In this document: in pieces, positions 1-7,613 of the stretch
Layout of the letters: every line of letters starts with the position of its first letter
How positions within the stretch are numbered: the stretch's first letter is position 1
Source of the DNA: CAYQQR01 sp964420035
GTDB taxonomy: Bacteria; Bacteroidota; Bacteroidia; Bacteroidales; SM23-62
DNA: 61,885 bases
Reading direction: 5' to 3'
Assembly: GCA_964420035.1 (NCBI GenBank)
Contig: CAYQQR010000022.1
Coordinates: forward strand, 1-61,885
Notes under the pieces: generated by a model
What the model was told of the DNA's origin: nothing
Database searches by the model: none
Seen by the model: only the letters and a program-made list of their open reading frames with translations
Position numbers and translations under genes: made by a program

Positions 1-188
1 ACCTCCGGGGAGTACCCTTCTCTTTTCTATGTTATTTTAGTCGGACAGTAGTGTTTCGCAATATTAAAGTTAAGGCATTTTCTGGTTTATAAACAAATCC
101 AAGCTTGTAGTTTAAGATTAGGTCAGCCTAAAAGGCTGGGACGGAACAGCCAGGGGCAAAGGACCCTGATTTGTGAAATTCGAAATCA

Positions 189-287
189 GAAATTCTAAAT
201 GTTTCGGATTACGGGATTTCATTATTGAACCCCTACAGGGTTGCGGGATTGTGGGAGGTACAATAATCTACCATTATTCGATGGTCT
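189..287. repeat. 99-bp perfect direct repeat, copy 1
   Basis: These 99 bases are identical, base for base, to 605-703; the copies are 416 bp apart start to start. The flanking bases differ on both sides (A188 versus T604, A288 versus T704), so the repeat has sharp edges. It is non-coding, and its 3' part (268-278) forms one arm of an inverted repeat whose other arm (340-350) follows only copy 1. Confidence 0.97.
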
Positions 288-350
288 ACGACCGCCTGTA
301 GATTTCGAAGAATCTCCGGAAGATGCTCGTAGAGCATCAAATAATGGTAG
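268..350. repeat. Nested inverted repeats (possible cruciform or structured RNA)
   Basis: An 11-bp outer inverted repeat, CTACCATTATT (268-278) with AATAATGGTAG (340-350), encloses three smaller ones: TCTAC/GTAGA (285-289/298-302), AGATT/AATCT (300-304/311-315) and GATGCTC/GAGCATC (322-328/332-338). The arrangement looks like a folded RNA or a palindromic mobile repeat. No function is assigned. Confidence 0.75.
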
Positions 351-446
351 AAATAGCAATTCTAATAAAAAGTGGCCCGGTTTTTAACCCGACGAAAACG
401 AAATTGGTGAGACGGGCCGCGATTCAATATTATCTGGAGATTGATT

Positions 447-477
447 CCCCCCGTCTCCACACGGTGGAGAAGGGGGG
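447..477. repeat. REP-like palindrome with 13-bp stem
   Basis: CCCCCC (447-452) and TCTCCAC (454-460) pair with GTGGAGA (464-470) and GGGGGG (472-477) around a 3-nt loop, with one G-A mismatch. No T-tract follows on either strand, so this is not an ordinary terminator. It resembles in style the C-rich hairpin at 58397-58439, and both may belong to a dispersed palindromic repeat family. Confidence 0.7.
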
Positions 478-604
478 ACAGGGGGGAAGAGGAAAAAACT
501 GAGATATAAGAATCCAGAACAGAGAACCAATTATGTATCCCCCACGGGGAATCCGGATTGGTTTGATCCCTGTGCTACAATAATATATGGCCTACGGCCA
601 GATT

Positions 605-703
605 GAAATTCTAAATGTTTCGGATTACGGGATTTCATTATTGAACCCCTACAGGGTTGCGGGATTGTGGGAGGTACAATAATCTACCATTATTCGATGG
701 TCT
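605..703. repeat. 99-bp perfect direct repeat, copy 2
   Basis: Second copy of the repeat at 189-287, with no mismatch over 99 bases. Identity without any drift in non-coding DNA points to a recent duplication, gene conversion, or a dispersed repeat family. Confidence 0.97.
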
Positions 704-1068
704 TACGCTTGCGCTGGAGCTTGCGCCACGGCTATGGCTTTAGCGCACGCGATCAGCTTAGGCTTACGACCCTCAGTTTGATTGTTGCCCGAGAAGTGCA
801 TGACAACAATGTTCGTAATTCAAGGATATCCCCTCCCTAACAGAAGGCAGGCGGATCAAGTCCGGGATGACGGCTTGTTGTAAAATTATGGCAAACCCTC
901 GAAGAGCAACAGCGAGCGCGGCGAGTGAGTGACAGTACCCGATTTATCGGGACGAGTCACGGGCGAAGCCGAACCACAGCGAAGCGGGAAACAACACGAT
1001 GGAATCAATGAGAGCCGACAACTGAGAACCAATTGATTTTTCCTATTTTTACAGATTATCCTGTAAGC

Positions 1069-2016
1069 ATGACAAAACTCTCCCTGGTCATATGCGTCTA
1101 TAATGAAGCGGACAACATCCAGCCGCTGGTGGAACAGATCAATACAGCTCTTGAAGGATACGATTATGAGATCGTGTATGTTGATGACGGATCTACGGAT
1201 AACACGGTCGGGGAAATCAAATCGCTCGATGATCCACGCGTTGTATTGGTGGAACTGACAAAGAACTTCGGTCAGAGTTCCGCGTTGGCGGCTGGTATCG
1301 ATCAGGCCCACGGGGAGTATATTGTCACCCTGGACGGGGACCTGCAGAATGATCCTTCCGATATTCCCATGATGCTTAATCTTGCAGAAGAGGAAGGATG
1401 GGACCTGGTGGCCGGGGTGCGGAAAAACAGGAAAGACGGATTTTTTCTCAGGAAAACACCCAGCAAGATTGCCAACGCCATCATCAGAAGCACCACCCGG
1501 GTGAAGATCAAAGATTATGGTTGTACCCTGAAAGTCTTTAAAAAGGACATTGCCAAGAACCTGGGACTCTACGGTGAACTGCACCGTTTCATCCCTGTTC
1601 TGGCCAGCCTGGACGGGGCCAGCATTACCCAGGTGGATGTACGGCACCATCCCCGGGTTCACGGCAAGTCCAAATACGGTATGGGCCGTACCCTCAGGGT
1701 GGTCAGCGACCTGATGCTGATGCTTTTCATGAAGAAATACATGCAACGCCCCATGCATCTTTTCGGGAACACCGGGTTAATCATTTTTCTCATCGGGGTG
1801 CTCATCAATATATACATGCTTATCCTGAAGATCATGGGTCAGGACATCTGGGGGAAACCCCTCCTGTTGCTGGGCATCCTGCTGTTGATCGCGGGCATCC
1901 AGCTGGTCACCATAGGCATTGTAGCCGAACTGCAGATGAGGACCTATTACGAGTCTCAGGATAAAAAGCCCTATCGCATCAAAAGGATCACCAAGCGTGA
2001 AGATAGGGCTGAATAA
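1069..2016 (+). CDS. Family 2 glycosyltransferase, polyprenyl-phosphate type (GtrB/ArnC-like)
   Basis: A 315-residue GT2 enzyme predicted to transfer a sugar from a nucleotide donor to a polyprenyl phosphate on the inner face of the membrane. The GT-A fold is marked by a conserved ICVYNE start, DDGSTDNT at about 39-46 and the metal-binding DGDLQNDP at about 89-96. Two C-terminal membrane helices follow at about 235-257 and 264-287, as in GtrB and ArnC relatives. I chose ATG 1069 because the motif begins a few residues later; an in-frame TTG at 1033 would add 12 unconserved residues. It overlaps the following flippase-like gene by 20 bp, suggesting coupled translation and a joint role in glycan or glycolipid assembly. 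The sugar is unknown. Confidence 0.88.
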   Translation: MTKLSLVICVYNEADNIQPLVEQINTALEGYDYEIVYVDDGSTDNTVGEIKSLDDPRVVLVELTKNFGQSSALAAGIDQAHGEYIVTLDGDLQNDPSDIPMMLNLAEEEGWDLVAGVRKNRKDGFFLRKTPSKIANAIIRSTTRVKIKDYGCTLKVFKKDIAKNLGLYGELHRFIPVLASLDGASITQVDVRHHPRVHGKSKYGMGRTLRVVSDLMLMLFMKKYMQRPMHLFGNTGLIIFLIGVLINIYMLILKIMGQDIWGKPLLLLGILLLIAGIQLVTIGIVAELQMRTYYESQDKKPYRIKRITKREDRAE

Positions 2017-2896
2017 ACACTGGAAACTCATCCTGAAGCTGGTGGTATCGTTCGGGGCCCTGGCTTTTGTACTCAGCCGTATCGACCTGAAAGAAACCGG
2101 CCGGATCATGACCTCGGTGCATCCCCTGTATATTTCACTGGCCTGGTTGATGTTTGTGGCCTCCAAGACCATTGCGGCTTTCCGGTTGGGCATTTTTTTG
2201 CGTGCCATAGATATCCTGCTGGACCCTATCTACAATCTAAAACTTTACCTGCTGGGTATGTTTTATAATCTATTTTTGCCGGGGGGCATCGGGGGAGACG
2301 GTTATAAAATATACTTACTGAACAAACAGTGCCGGGTCAGGAGCGGTCCGATTTTCTGGGCCGTGCTCACCGACCGGTTCAGCGGTATGCTGGCCCTGGG
2401 CATACTGGCCGTGGCCCTTTCCCTGCTCATCAACCTGCAGGTTGCTTTTTCCTATAAGCACTATGTCTGGATACTGATCCCTCTTGGATACTTTGCCTTA
2501 TGGCTCTTCTTCAGGTTTTTCCTGCACTATTTCACCCGCTATATACTTTCCACCAGCCTTTTGTCTTTACTGGTCCAAACCTGCCAGGCTGTGTCGGCTT
2601 ATTTTATCCTGCACTCATTGGGGGTTGAAAATCAGTATCTGTCCTACATCTTCCTCTTCCTGATATCCGGCATTGTGGCCACGCTTCCCTTTACCATAGG
2701 AGGGATGGGGGCAAGGGAACTGACTTTTCTGATCGGGGCCGGCTGGATGAGGCTGGATGTCAACCTTTCCATTGCCCTGAGTTTGCTGTTTTACCTGATC
2801 ACGGCCCTGACCTCCCTGGGAGGATTTTATTATTCCGTGTCCGATAAATGGTATAAAAAAAGCGGTCCGGGAAATGCGGACCGCTCTGATGAATGA
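1997..2896 (+). CDS. Flippase-like integral membrane protein (LPG synthase TM domain family)
   Basis: A polytopic membrane protein of 299 residues resembling the YbhN/AglD group (the transmembrane domain found in lysylphosphatidylglycerol synthase). Two glycine-rich family motifs are visible, GGIGGDGYK near residue 95 and GGMGARE near 235, among about seven hydrophobic segments. It starts with GTG at 1997, inside the end of the glycosyltransferase. Family members are proposed to move or modify lipid-linked substrates, so here it may act on the product of the preceding GT2; that is inference. Its last codons contain a hairpin (2861-2885) that works as a terminator for the opposite strand. Confidence 0.82.
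   Translation: MKIGLNKHWKLILKLVVSFGALAFVLSRIDLKETGRIMTSVHPLYISLAWLMFVASKTIAAFRLGIFLRAIDILLDPIYNLKLYLLGMFYNLFLPGGIGGDGYKIYLLNKQCRVRSGPIFWAVLTDRFSGMLALGILAVALSLLINLQVAFSYKHYVWILIPLGYFALWLFFRFFLHYFTRYILSTSLLSLLVQTCQAVSAYFILHSLGVENQYLSYIFLFLISGIVATLPFTIGGMGARELTFLIGAGWMRLDVNLSIALSLLFYLITALTSLGGFYYSVSDKWYKKSGPGNADRSDE
2861..2885 (-). terminator. Rho-independent terminator of the exb operon, inside the flippase gene
   Basis: AGCGGTCCG (2861-2869) pairs perfectly with CGGACCGCT (2877-2885) around a 7-nt loop. On the minus strand the stem is followed by a run of seven T (complement of the A-run at 2854-2860), while on the plus strand no T-run follows. It therefore ends minus-strand transcripts from the exb operon, whose last gene stops at 2919, although it lies in the last codons of the convergent gene. 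Confidence 0.85.
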
Positions 2897-2918
2897 AAAA
2901 ACTATTTGCTTTGATACT

Positions 2919-3395
2919 TTAATAAAGGGTTGCAACTTTTTTTCTTGACGAATAGTTGATCTTCAGGGCACTGGCTTTTCTGAGTTCCTGCTTTACATCG
3001 GTGACAATACCCATTCGTACATCTTCGTCGATTTTGAGGGAAACCGTCATCAATTTCTGTTCATATTCGTTCATGGCATCCCGTTCACTGGAGATGAATT
3101 CCCGTATATCGTCCTTGGTGGCAAACTGGTCGTTCAGCTGAATCCTGGGTTCTGAACCATACAGATCCTGCAACGCCCTGTAAGGAACGCCGATATAAAT
3201 ATAACTGACCAGTGATTTCTTTTCGAGCTTTTTGATCTCGGTGGCTTCAGGTACACTGATCTCTACCTTCAGGTTGGTTTCCCGCATCACGGTGGTCACC
3301 ATAAAGAAGAAAAGGAGCATGAAAACAATGTCCGGAAGGGAAGCCGTATTGATGGCCTTAACCGATTTGCTTTCCTTTTTTTTGAATTTACTCAT
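2919..3395 (-). CDS. ExbD/TolR family biopolymer transport protein (second copy)
   Basis: A 158-residue ExbD-type protein with a short basic cytoplasmic start, one transmembrane helix at about 20-40 containing the proton-relay aspartate (SLPDIVFMLLFFF), and a periplasmic domain. With ExbB it forms the proton-driven stator that energises TonB or Tol machinery. It lies 2 nt after the other ExbD gene and is the last gene of the four-gene operon. Two unequal ExbD proteins per operon are common in Bacteroidota, and the two probably form a mixed dimer; that is inference. Confidence 0.92.
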   Translation of the reverse strand: MSKFKKKESKSVKAINTASLPDIVFMLLFFFMVTTVMRETNLKVEISVPEATEIKKLEKKSLVSYIYIGVPYRALQDLYGSEPRIQLNDQFATKDDIREFISSERDAMNEYEQKLMTVSLKIDEDVRMGIVTDVKQELRKASALKINYSSRKKVATLY

Positions 3396-3397
3396 CG

Positions 3398-3991
3398 TTA
3401 GTTTCCTCCAATCTTTTTAGGTTCCGCTTCAGAGATCGCCATGGGGATCAGACTCTTCAATGCATCAATTTTTTCCTGTTCGGCCGGATTGGTTGGATCG
3501 AGGTCACTGTATTTCTTTCCAAAATACTGGATTGAATATTCATTTCTCAGCTCGTTAACAGCAGCGGCCAGTTCGTTTTGAACTTCGATGTATTTGCCAT
3601 AGGAGGTACCAATGTCATTCCTCAGCGAGATTACCCCTTTGGTGACCATCTGCTTTCCGAAGAAAGGAAGTTCCACTTCCCTCTTTTCAGACATGTCGGG
3701 GTCGTCGTTGGGGTTCACCAGGAATTCCTTTGTCAACTCCTTCAGTCTGCTGATGGGCACGATCTCTTTTTCCACGAACAATTCGTCATTCCTGTTGATG
3801 AGGACAACGAAGACATTACGTTCCTTGATCTCCTGGTCATCCTGTTCTTCCTCCTCCGGCATGGGCGGTAACAGCCTGGAAATGCCGGTATCCACATCCA
3901 TGGTGGTAGCTACCAGGAAGAAGATCAGCAGGAGAAATGCAATATCGGCCATGGAGCCGGCATTGATCTCTTGTAGTTCTCTCTTTGCCAT
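3398..3991 (-). CDS. ExbD/TolR family biopolymer transport protein (first copy)
   Basis: A 197-residue ExbD-type protein. The single membrane helix at about 14-32 carries the conserved aspartate (MADIAFLLLIFFLV), followed by an acidic EEEEQDDQE stretch and a periplasmic domain that is longer than in classical ExbD (about 140 residues). It is the third gene of the operon, after ExbB and a four-helix membrane protein, and precedes the second ExbD by 2 nt. Confidence 0.92.
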   Translation of the reverse strand: MAKRELQEINAGSMADIAFLLLIFFLVATTMDVDTGISRLLPPMPEEEEQDDQEIKERNVFVVLINRNDELFVEKEIVPISRLKELTKEFLVNPNDDPDMSEKREVELPFFGKQMVTKGVISLRNDIGTSYGKYIEVQNELAAAVNELRNEYSIQYFGKKYSDLDPTNPAEQEKIDALKSLIPMAISEAEPKKIGGN

Positions 3992-4056
3992 AGCTAATCT
4001 TTTATAGAATAACGGAGATCATGGCCCGTGTATTTTGCCATGATCCCGGGGTTTTG

Positions 4057-4512
4057 TTATCTAAAAATGTTAATAATCTCTGTAACCAGGATTGACAGAA
4101 TGGCTATGCCCCCAAGAAAATACATGAATATCAAACCTGTCCCCACGGACTTGAGGGTGCCGGGCACATTATCTCCTCCCCTGTAGTTTGGTGACAGAAC
4201 CAACAACTCATCTCCGGCAAGCTGGTAAGCAATAAAGATGAGCACGGCTGCAATCAACAGGCCAACCAATGACTTTTTGGCCCCCTTTGGATTCATTATG
4301 GACGTAATGACAGAGAAGATGAGCACTGCACCGGCAGCAATAAAAGTCAATATGAACGCCCAGCCCAGAATGGTTTCCGTGACCCGGGGTTCTTCACTGG
4401 GTGTATTCTCGGTACCCGGCACTACCGGACCTACATAGAAAGCTATGATCAGCCCGAGTGATAACAGGATCAGCACCCATTGAACTATTCTCGTGATTGT
4501 ATGGATACGCAT
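4057..4512 (-). CDS. Conserved four-helix membrane protein of the Exb operon
   Basis: A 151-residue protein with four clear hydrophobic segments (about 8-29, 48-70, 80-98 and 127-150) and no recognised enzymatic motif. Loops are short apart from a periplasm-like stretch (VVPGTENTPSEEPRVTE) and YRGGDNVPGT before the last helix. It sits between exbB (12 nt away) and exbD, a position seen repeatedly in Bacteroidota Exb operons. It could be an accessory subunit of the motor. I do not recognise a characterised function. Confidence 0.75.
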   Translation of the reverse strand: MRIHTITRIVQWVLILLSLGLIIAFYVGPVVPGTENTPSEEPRVTETILGWAFILTFIAAGAVLIFSVITSIMNPKGAKKSLVGLLIAAVLIFIAYQLAGDELLVLSPNYRGGDNVPGTLKSVGTGLIFMYFLGGIAILSILVTEIINIFR

Positions 4513-4524
4513 AATGCTAACTCC

Positions 4525-5367
4525 TTATTTTTTCTCATTGTGTTTAACCATCAGGTCGATCAGTGAGATCGAAGCATCTTCCATGGTGTTGACCAGTGAA
4601 TCGATCTTGGCAACAATATAGTTATAGAATATCTGCAGGATGATGGCAACGATCAGACCGGAAACGGTAGTAATAAGAGCAACCTGGATACCGGATGCAA
4701 CAATCTGCGGGGATACATCACCGGCTTTCTGTATCTGGTCGAAAGCATCGATCATACCGATAACCGTACCCATAAAACCAAGCATAGGCGCGATGGAGAT
4801 AAACAGGGAAATCCAGGATAAACCTTTTTCCATAAGGCCCATCTGCACCGAACCATACGAAATAACAGATTTCTCAACAACATCAATTCCCTGTTCTGCA
4901 CGATCCAGTCCCTGGTAGAAAATGCTGGCAACGGGTCCGCGGGTATTACGGCAAACTTCTTTGGCTGCGTCAATGCCTCCGGAATCGAGGGCTTCCTCCA
5001 CCTTGGTCAGAAGCTTATTGACATTGGTGGTGGCAAGATTGAGGTAAATGATCCTTTCGATGGCCAGGGCCAGACCGAAGATCAGGGCCAGCAATACAAA
5101 ACCCATGAAGGTGGCGCCACCTTCAACAAATTTTTCTTTTACTCTTTTATGGAGGGTTATCCCTTCTTCTGTAGCTTCCTCGGCTTCCTCCTCGTAAGCA
5201 GGCATTTCGGCTTCACCAACAGCAGCGGTGTCAGGCTGTTCTGTTTGCAGGGTGTCCTCCATTTCTGTTGTTTCAGGCTCTTCAAGATCCTCCTGAGCGT
5301 AAGTCATGGTGGATACTCCCATTATAAGTATCCCAAAAATTGCGATAAGCGCAAATAGCTTTTTCAT
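4525..5367 (-). CDS. MotA/TolQ/ExbB proton channel family protein
   Basis: A 280-residue ExbB-type stator subunit with an added N-terminus: a signal-like hydrophobic segment (about 1-24) followed by a very acidic linker (about 25-70, mostly E, D and T) and then the three-helix TolQ/ExbB core, with IAPMLGFMGTVIGMI as the family signature. The extra hydrophobic start and acidic periplasmic linker are frequent in Bacteroidota. I chose the ATG at 5367 because it starts directly at the MKKLF signal; an upstream ATG at 5397 would add ten polar residues. It heads the operon exbB, unknown membrane protein, exbD, exbD. Confidence 0.92.
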   Translation of the reverse strand: MKKLFALIAIFGILIMGVSTMTYAQEDLEEPETTEMEDTLQTEQPDTAAVGEAEMPAYEEEAEEATEEGITLHKRVKEKFVEGGATFMGFVLLALIFGLALAIERIIYLNLATTNVNKLLTKVEEALDSGGIDAAKEVCRNTRGPVASIFYQGLDRAEQGIDVVEKSVISYGSVQMGLMEKGLSWISLFISIAPMLGFMGTVIGMIDAFDQIQKAGDVSPQIVASGIQVALITTVSGLIVAIILQIFYNYIVAKIDSLVNTMEDASISLIDLMVKHNEKK

Positions 5368-5476
5368 GATTTGAATCTGATTTGGTTGATAGTTCAATTT
5401 TTAAAGATAATCAATCGTATAAAATGATAGAACTTTATTTCCAAGCATTTAAACCGATGGTTTTCACGCCGGGTAG

Positions 5477-5566
5477 CGGAGAGAGAGGGATTCGAACCCT
5501 CGATACCGTTTCACGCGGTATACACGCTTTCCAGGCGTGTGCCTTCAGCCACTCGGCCATCTCTCC
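5477..5566 (-). tRNA. tRNA-Ser (anticodon GGA)
   Basis: Read on the minus strand, a seven-pair acceptor stem (GGAGAGA with TCTCTCC) closes a full cloverleaf with a TGGCCGAGTGGC D-arm, an anticodon stem ACGC/GCGT around CTGGAAA (anticodon GGA, reading UCC/UCU), a long variable arm typical of serine tRNA, and a T-arm GAGGGTTCGAATCCCTC. The CCA end is not encoded. It stands alone between ansA and the exb operon. Confidence 0.97.
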
Positions 5567-5619
5567 GGAAGTAGCCAAAAGAACGGCGCAAAATACAAAA
5601 AAAATAAATAATAGCAAGG

Positions 5620-6651
5620 TTAAACCATTGTAATTTCCCCGCGCAGAGATTTATTTAAAAGTAATTTAATCTCCTCATTATCTATGTTTTGGCCGAGAAG
5701 GAACATGAGCTTGGTCACGGCTGCCTCCACGGTGATGTCAAATCCGCTGACCACTCCTGCCGCCAGTAAGTGTTGACCGGTCTCATATTTCTCCATGTTC
5801 ACCGATCCCTGGTTGCACTGCGTGACATTGACCACGATGATCCCCCGGTCGATCGCATTCTTCAGCCGATCGCCCAGCCAGCGTTCCATGGGTGAGTTCC
5901 CCGCACCGAAGGTTTCCAGGATCACCGCTCTGAGCCCCCTGGTCCTCAATACCGACTCTACCAGGTTTTCCGTGAGGCCGGGGAAGATCTTGAATATGGC
6001 AATATTGGGATCCAGGTCAAGGTGCACCTTGAGTTTCTTATCCCCGTCGGGTTTATGTATGGCCTCATGATTGTACTTGATATGTACACCCGCATCGGCC
6101 AGGGATGGGTAGTTACCCGAGTGAAATGCCTGGAAATCCTCGGCGTTATTTTTAATAGTTCGGTTCCCCCGATAGAGTTTTGATTCAAAGTAAATGCATA
6201 CCTCGGGGACCAGTGGCTTGCCGTTTTCCAAAGCCGCTGCAATATCTATGGAGGAGATCAGGTTTTCCTTTCCATCGGTTCGCAGTATGGTGATGGGTAA
6301 TTGACTGCCGGTGAATATTACAGGCCTGGAAAGGTTTTCCAGCATGAAGCTGAGTGCGGAAGCCGAATAGGCCATGGTGTCCGTACCGTGTAAGACAACG
6401 AACCCCCGGTAATCCTCATAATTGTCACCGATGATCGCGGCTATCTGCTTCCAGGTTGAGGGATTTACATTGGAAGAATCGATGGGGGGATCGAAGGAAA
6501 TGGTATCCACACCGAATTCAAACATTTTGATTTCGGGGACATGCTTGCTCACCTCTTCGAATGTGAAGGGAACCAAAGGGGCTGATTCGTTCGCGGACAG
6601 CATCCCGATGGTGCCTCCGGTATAGATGATCAGGATCTTATTTTTCTGCAT
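5620..6651 (-). CDS. ansA: Type I L-asparaginase
   Basis: A 343-residue cytoplasmic-type asparaginase hydrolysing asparagine to aspartate and ammonia. The nucleophile motif TGGTIG is at residues 11-16 and the second catalytic threonine motif HGTDT at 88-92, with the catalytic lysine in TDGKEN near 128. There is no signal peptide, and length and motifs match the AnsA (type I) group. Its start codon follows the tatD stop by four bases, so the two are probably cotranscribed. Confidence 0.93.
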   Translation of the reverse strand: MQKNKILIIYTGGTIGMLSANESAPLVPFTFEEVSKHVPEIKMFEFGVDTISFDPPIDSSNVNPSTWKQIAAIIGDNYEDYRGFVVLHGTDTMAYSASALSFMLENLSRPVIFTGSQLPITILRTDGKENLISSIDIAAALENGKPLVPEVCIYFESKLYRGNRTIKNNAEDFQAFHSGNYPSLADAGVHIKYNHEAIHKPDGDKKLKVHLDLDPNIAIFKIFPGLTENLVESVLRTRGLRAVILETFGAGNSPMERWLGDRLKNAIDRGIIVVNVTQCNQGSVNMEKYETGQHLLAAGVVSGFDITVEAAVTKLMFLLGQNIDNEEIKLLLNKSLRGEITMV

Positions 6652-6655
6652 GGCA

Positions 6656-7426
6656 TTAATCCTGTTTAAAAAGCTTCAGTGCATTTTCGGTTGTATGCCT
6701 GGCCACTTCCAGGATATCTGTCTTATGCACTTCAGCAAGCTTTTCCACAACATGGATAATGTTGCTGCTTTCATTTCTTTTGCCGCGTTTGGGGGCGGGA
6801 GCCAGGTATGGGGAGTCGGTTTCCAGGACGATTCTTTCCAGGGGGATATGCATGGCAATTTCGGCCAAACCGGCATTTCTGAAAGTCAGGATCCCCCCGA
6901 TCCCAAAATAGAATCCCGGGTAGGAGAGGATCGTATCGATTTCTTCCCTGGTACCACTGAAAGCATGGAAAACTCCCGACAGCTCATCGTCCATCTTCGG
7001 GTCCAGGCAATCAAATATCTCCCGGAAAGATTCCCGGGCATGGATCACCAGGGGCAGGGACAGCTCTTTGGCCCATGCAATATGATTTTCAAAGGATCGT
7101 ACCTGCTCCCTGTATTTGGTTTTGTCCCAGTACAGGTCGATGCCCGTTTCCCCCACGGCATGAAATTTCCTTTTACCGAACCATACCCTGATTTCTGTCA
7201 GCACTTCTTTATAGTTCAGATCGACCGATCCCGGGTGCAATCCCATCATGGGAAAACAATGATCCGGGAAACCTTCGGAAAGGTCCAGCATGGGTTGAAC
7301 GGATCCCAGGTCGATGTTGGGCAGATACATGCGTTTAACCCCGCGGTCAACCGCCCCCTGAACCACCTCCGTGCGATCTTCATCGAAATCCTTAAGATAT
7401 AAGTGACAGTGGGTGTCTATGTACAT
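6656..7426 (-). CDS. TatD family metal-dependent hydrolase (deoxyribonuclease)
   Basis: A 256-residue TIM-barrel hydrolase of the TatD family, known for metal-dependent nuclease activity in DNA repair and degradation. The metal ligands are all present: DTHCH at 4-8, E93 in GETGID, H129 in VIHARE, H154 in FHAFSGT and D204 in ETDSPYLAP. It is the upstream member of a pair with ansA, with no evident functional link to it. Confidence 0.92.
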   Translation of the reverse strand: MYIDTHCHLYLKDFDEDRTEVVQGAVDRGVKRMYLPNIDLGSVQPMLDLSEGFPDHCFPMMGLHPGSVDLNYKEVLTEIRVWFGKRKFHAVGETGIDLYWDKTKYREQVRSFENHIAWAKELSLPLVIHARESFREIFDCLDPKMDDELSGVFHAFSGTREEIDTILSYPGFYFGIGGILTFRNAGLAEIAMHIPLERIVLETDSPYLAPAPKRGKRNESSNIIHVVEKLAEVHKTDILEVARHTTENALKLFKQD

Positions 7427-7436
7427 GATTTCGGCT

Positions 7437-7610
7437 TTTGTAATGCATTTCTGCCTGGGGCTGTTACTCGCCTTCGGCTGCTTCTCGTTCCGAAAATCTT
7501 AGCAGCTTCGCTGTTTTTCTCGCTTTGCTGTAACACGCTTCGCTGTAGCTCATTCACTCCCACAGCCAATCACCACACTCCAATTCTGAATTCTGAACCC
7601 TGAATCCTGA
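7437..7610. repeat. Low-complexity intergenic repeats between tatD and gdhA
   Basis: The gap holds several near-copies of GCTTCGCTG (7505-7555; on the other strand CAGCGAAGC) and then a run of TTCTGAA/CCTGAAT heptamers at 7582-7615. The CAGCGAAGC word also occurs at 975-990. No gene or terminator is visible here. Confidence 0.6.
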
Positions 7611-7613
7611 ATT

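Larger units (their letters stand above)
1..1068. other. Long non-coding, repeat-rich intergenic stretch
   Basis: I find no credible gene in the first kilobase: every frame is interrupted and the only long frame, on the minus strand from 1758 down to 886, is antisense to the glycosyltransferase. The stretch holds a small hairpin at 124-138 (CAGCCT/AGGCTG), a 99-bp direct repeat, a set of nested palindromes at 268-350, a strong hairpin at 447-477, a short palindrome at 589-599 and a hairpin at 937-950 (CCCGAT/ATCGGG). The last 150 bases contain AGCGAAGC-type words that recur at 7440-7560. The first 100 bases could be the edge of a mobile element or the tail of an upstream region, but I cannot identify them. 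Confidence 0.7.

Noticed and set aside
1..100. Possible insertion-sequence end at the window start
   Set aside because: The first bases look like the edge of some element, but no terminal repeat or transposase frame can be shown within the window.
886..1758. Long minus-strand frame (290 codons) across the first glycosyltransferase
   Set aside because: It is antisense to a clear GT2 gene, has no family-like motif and extends into repeat DNA; it is a shadow frame.
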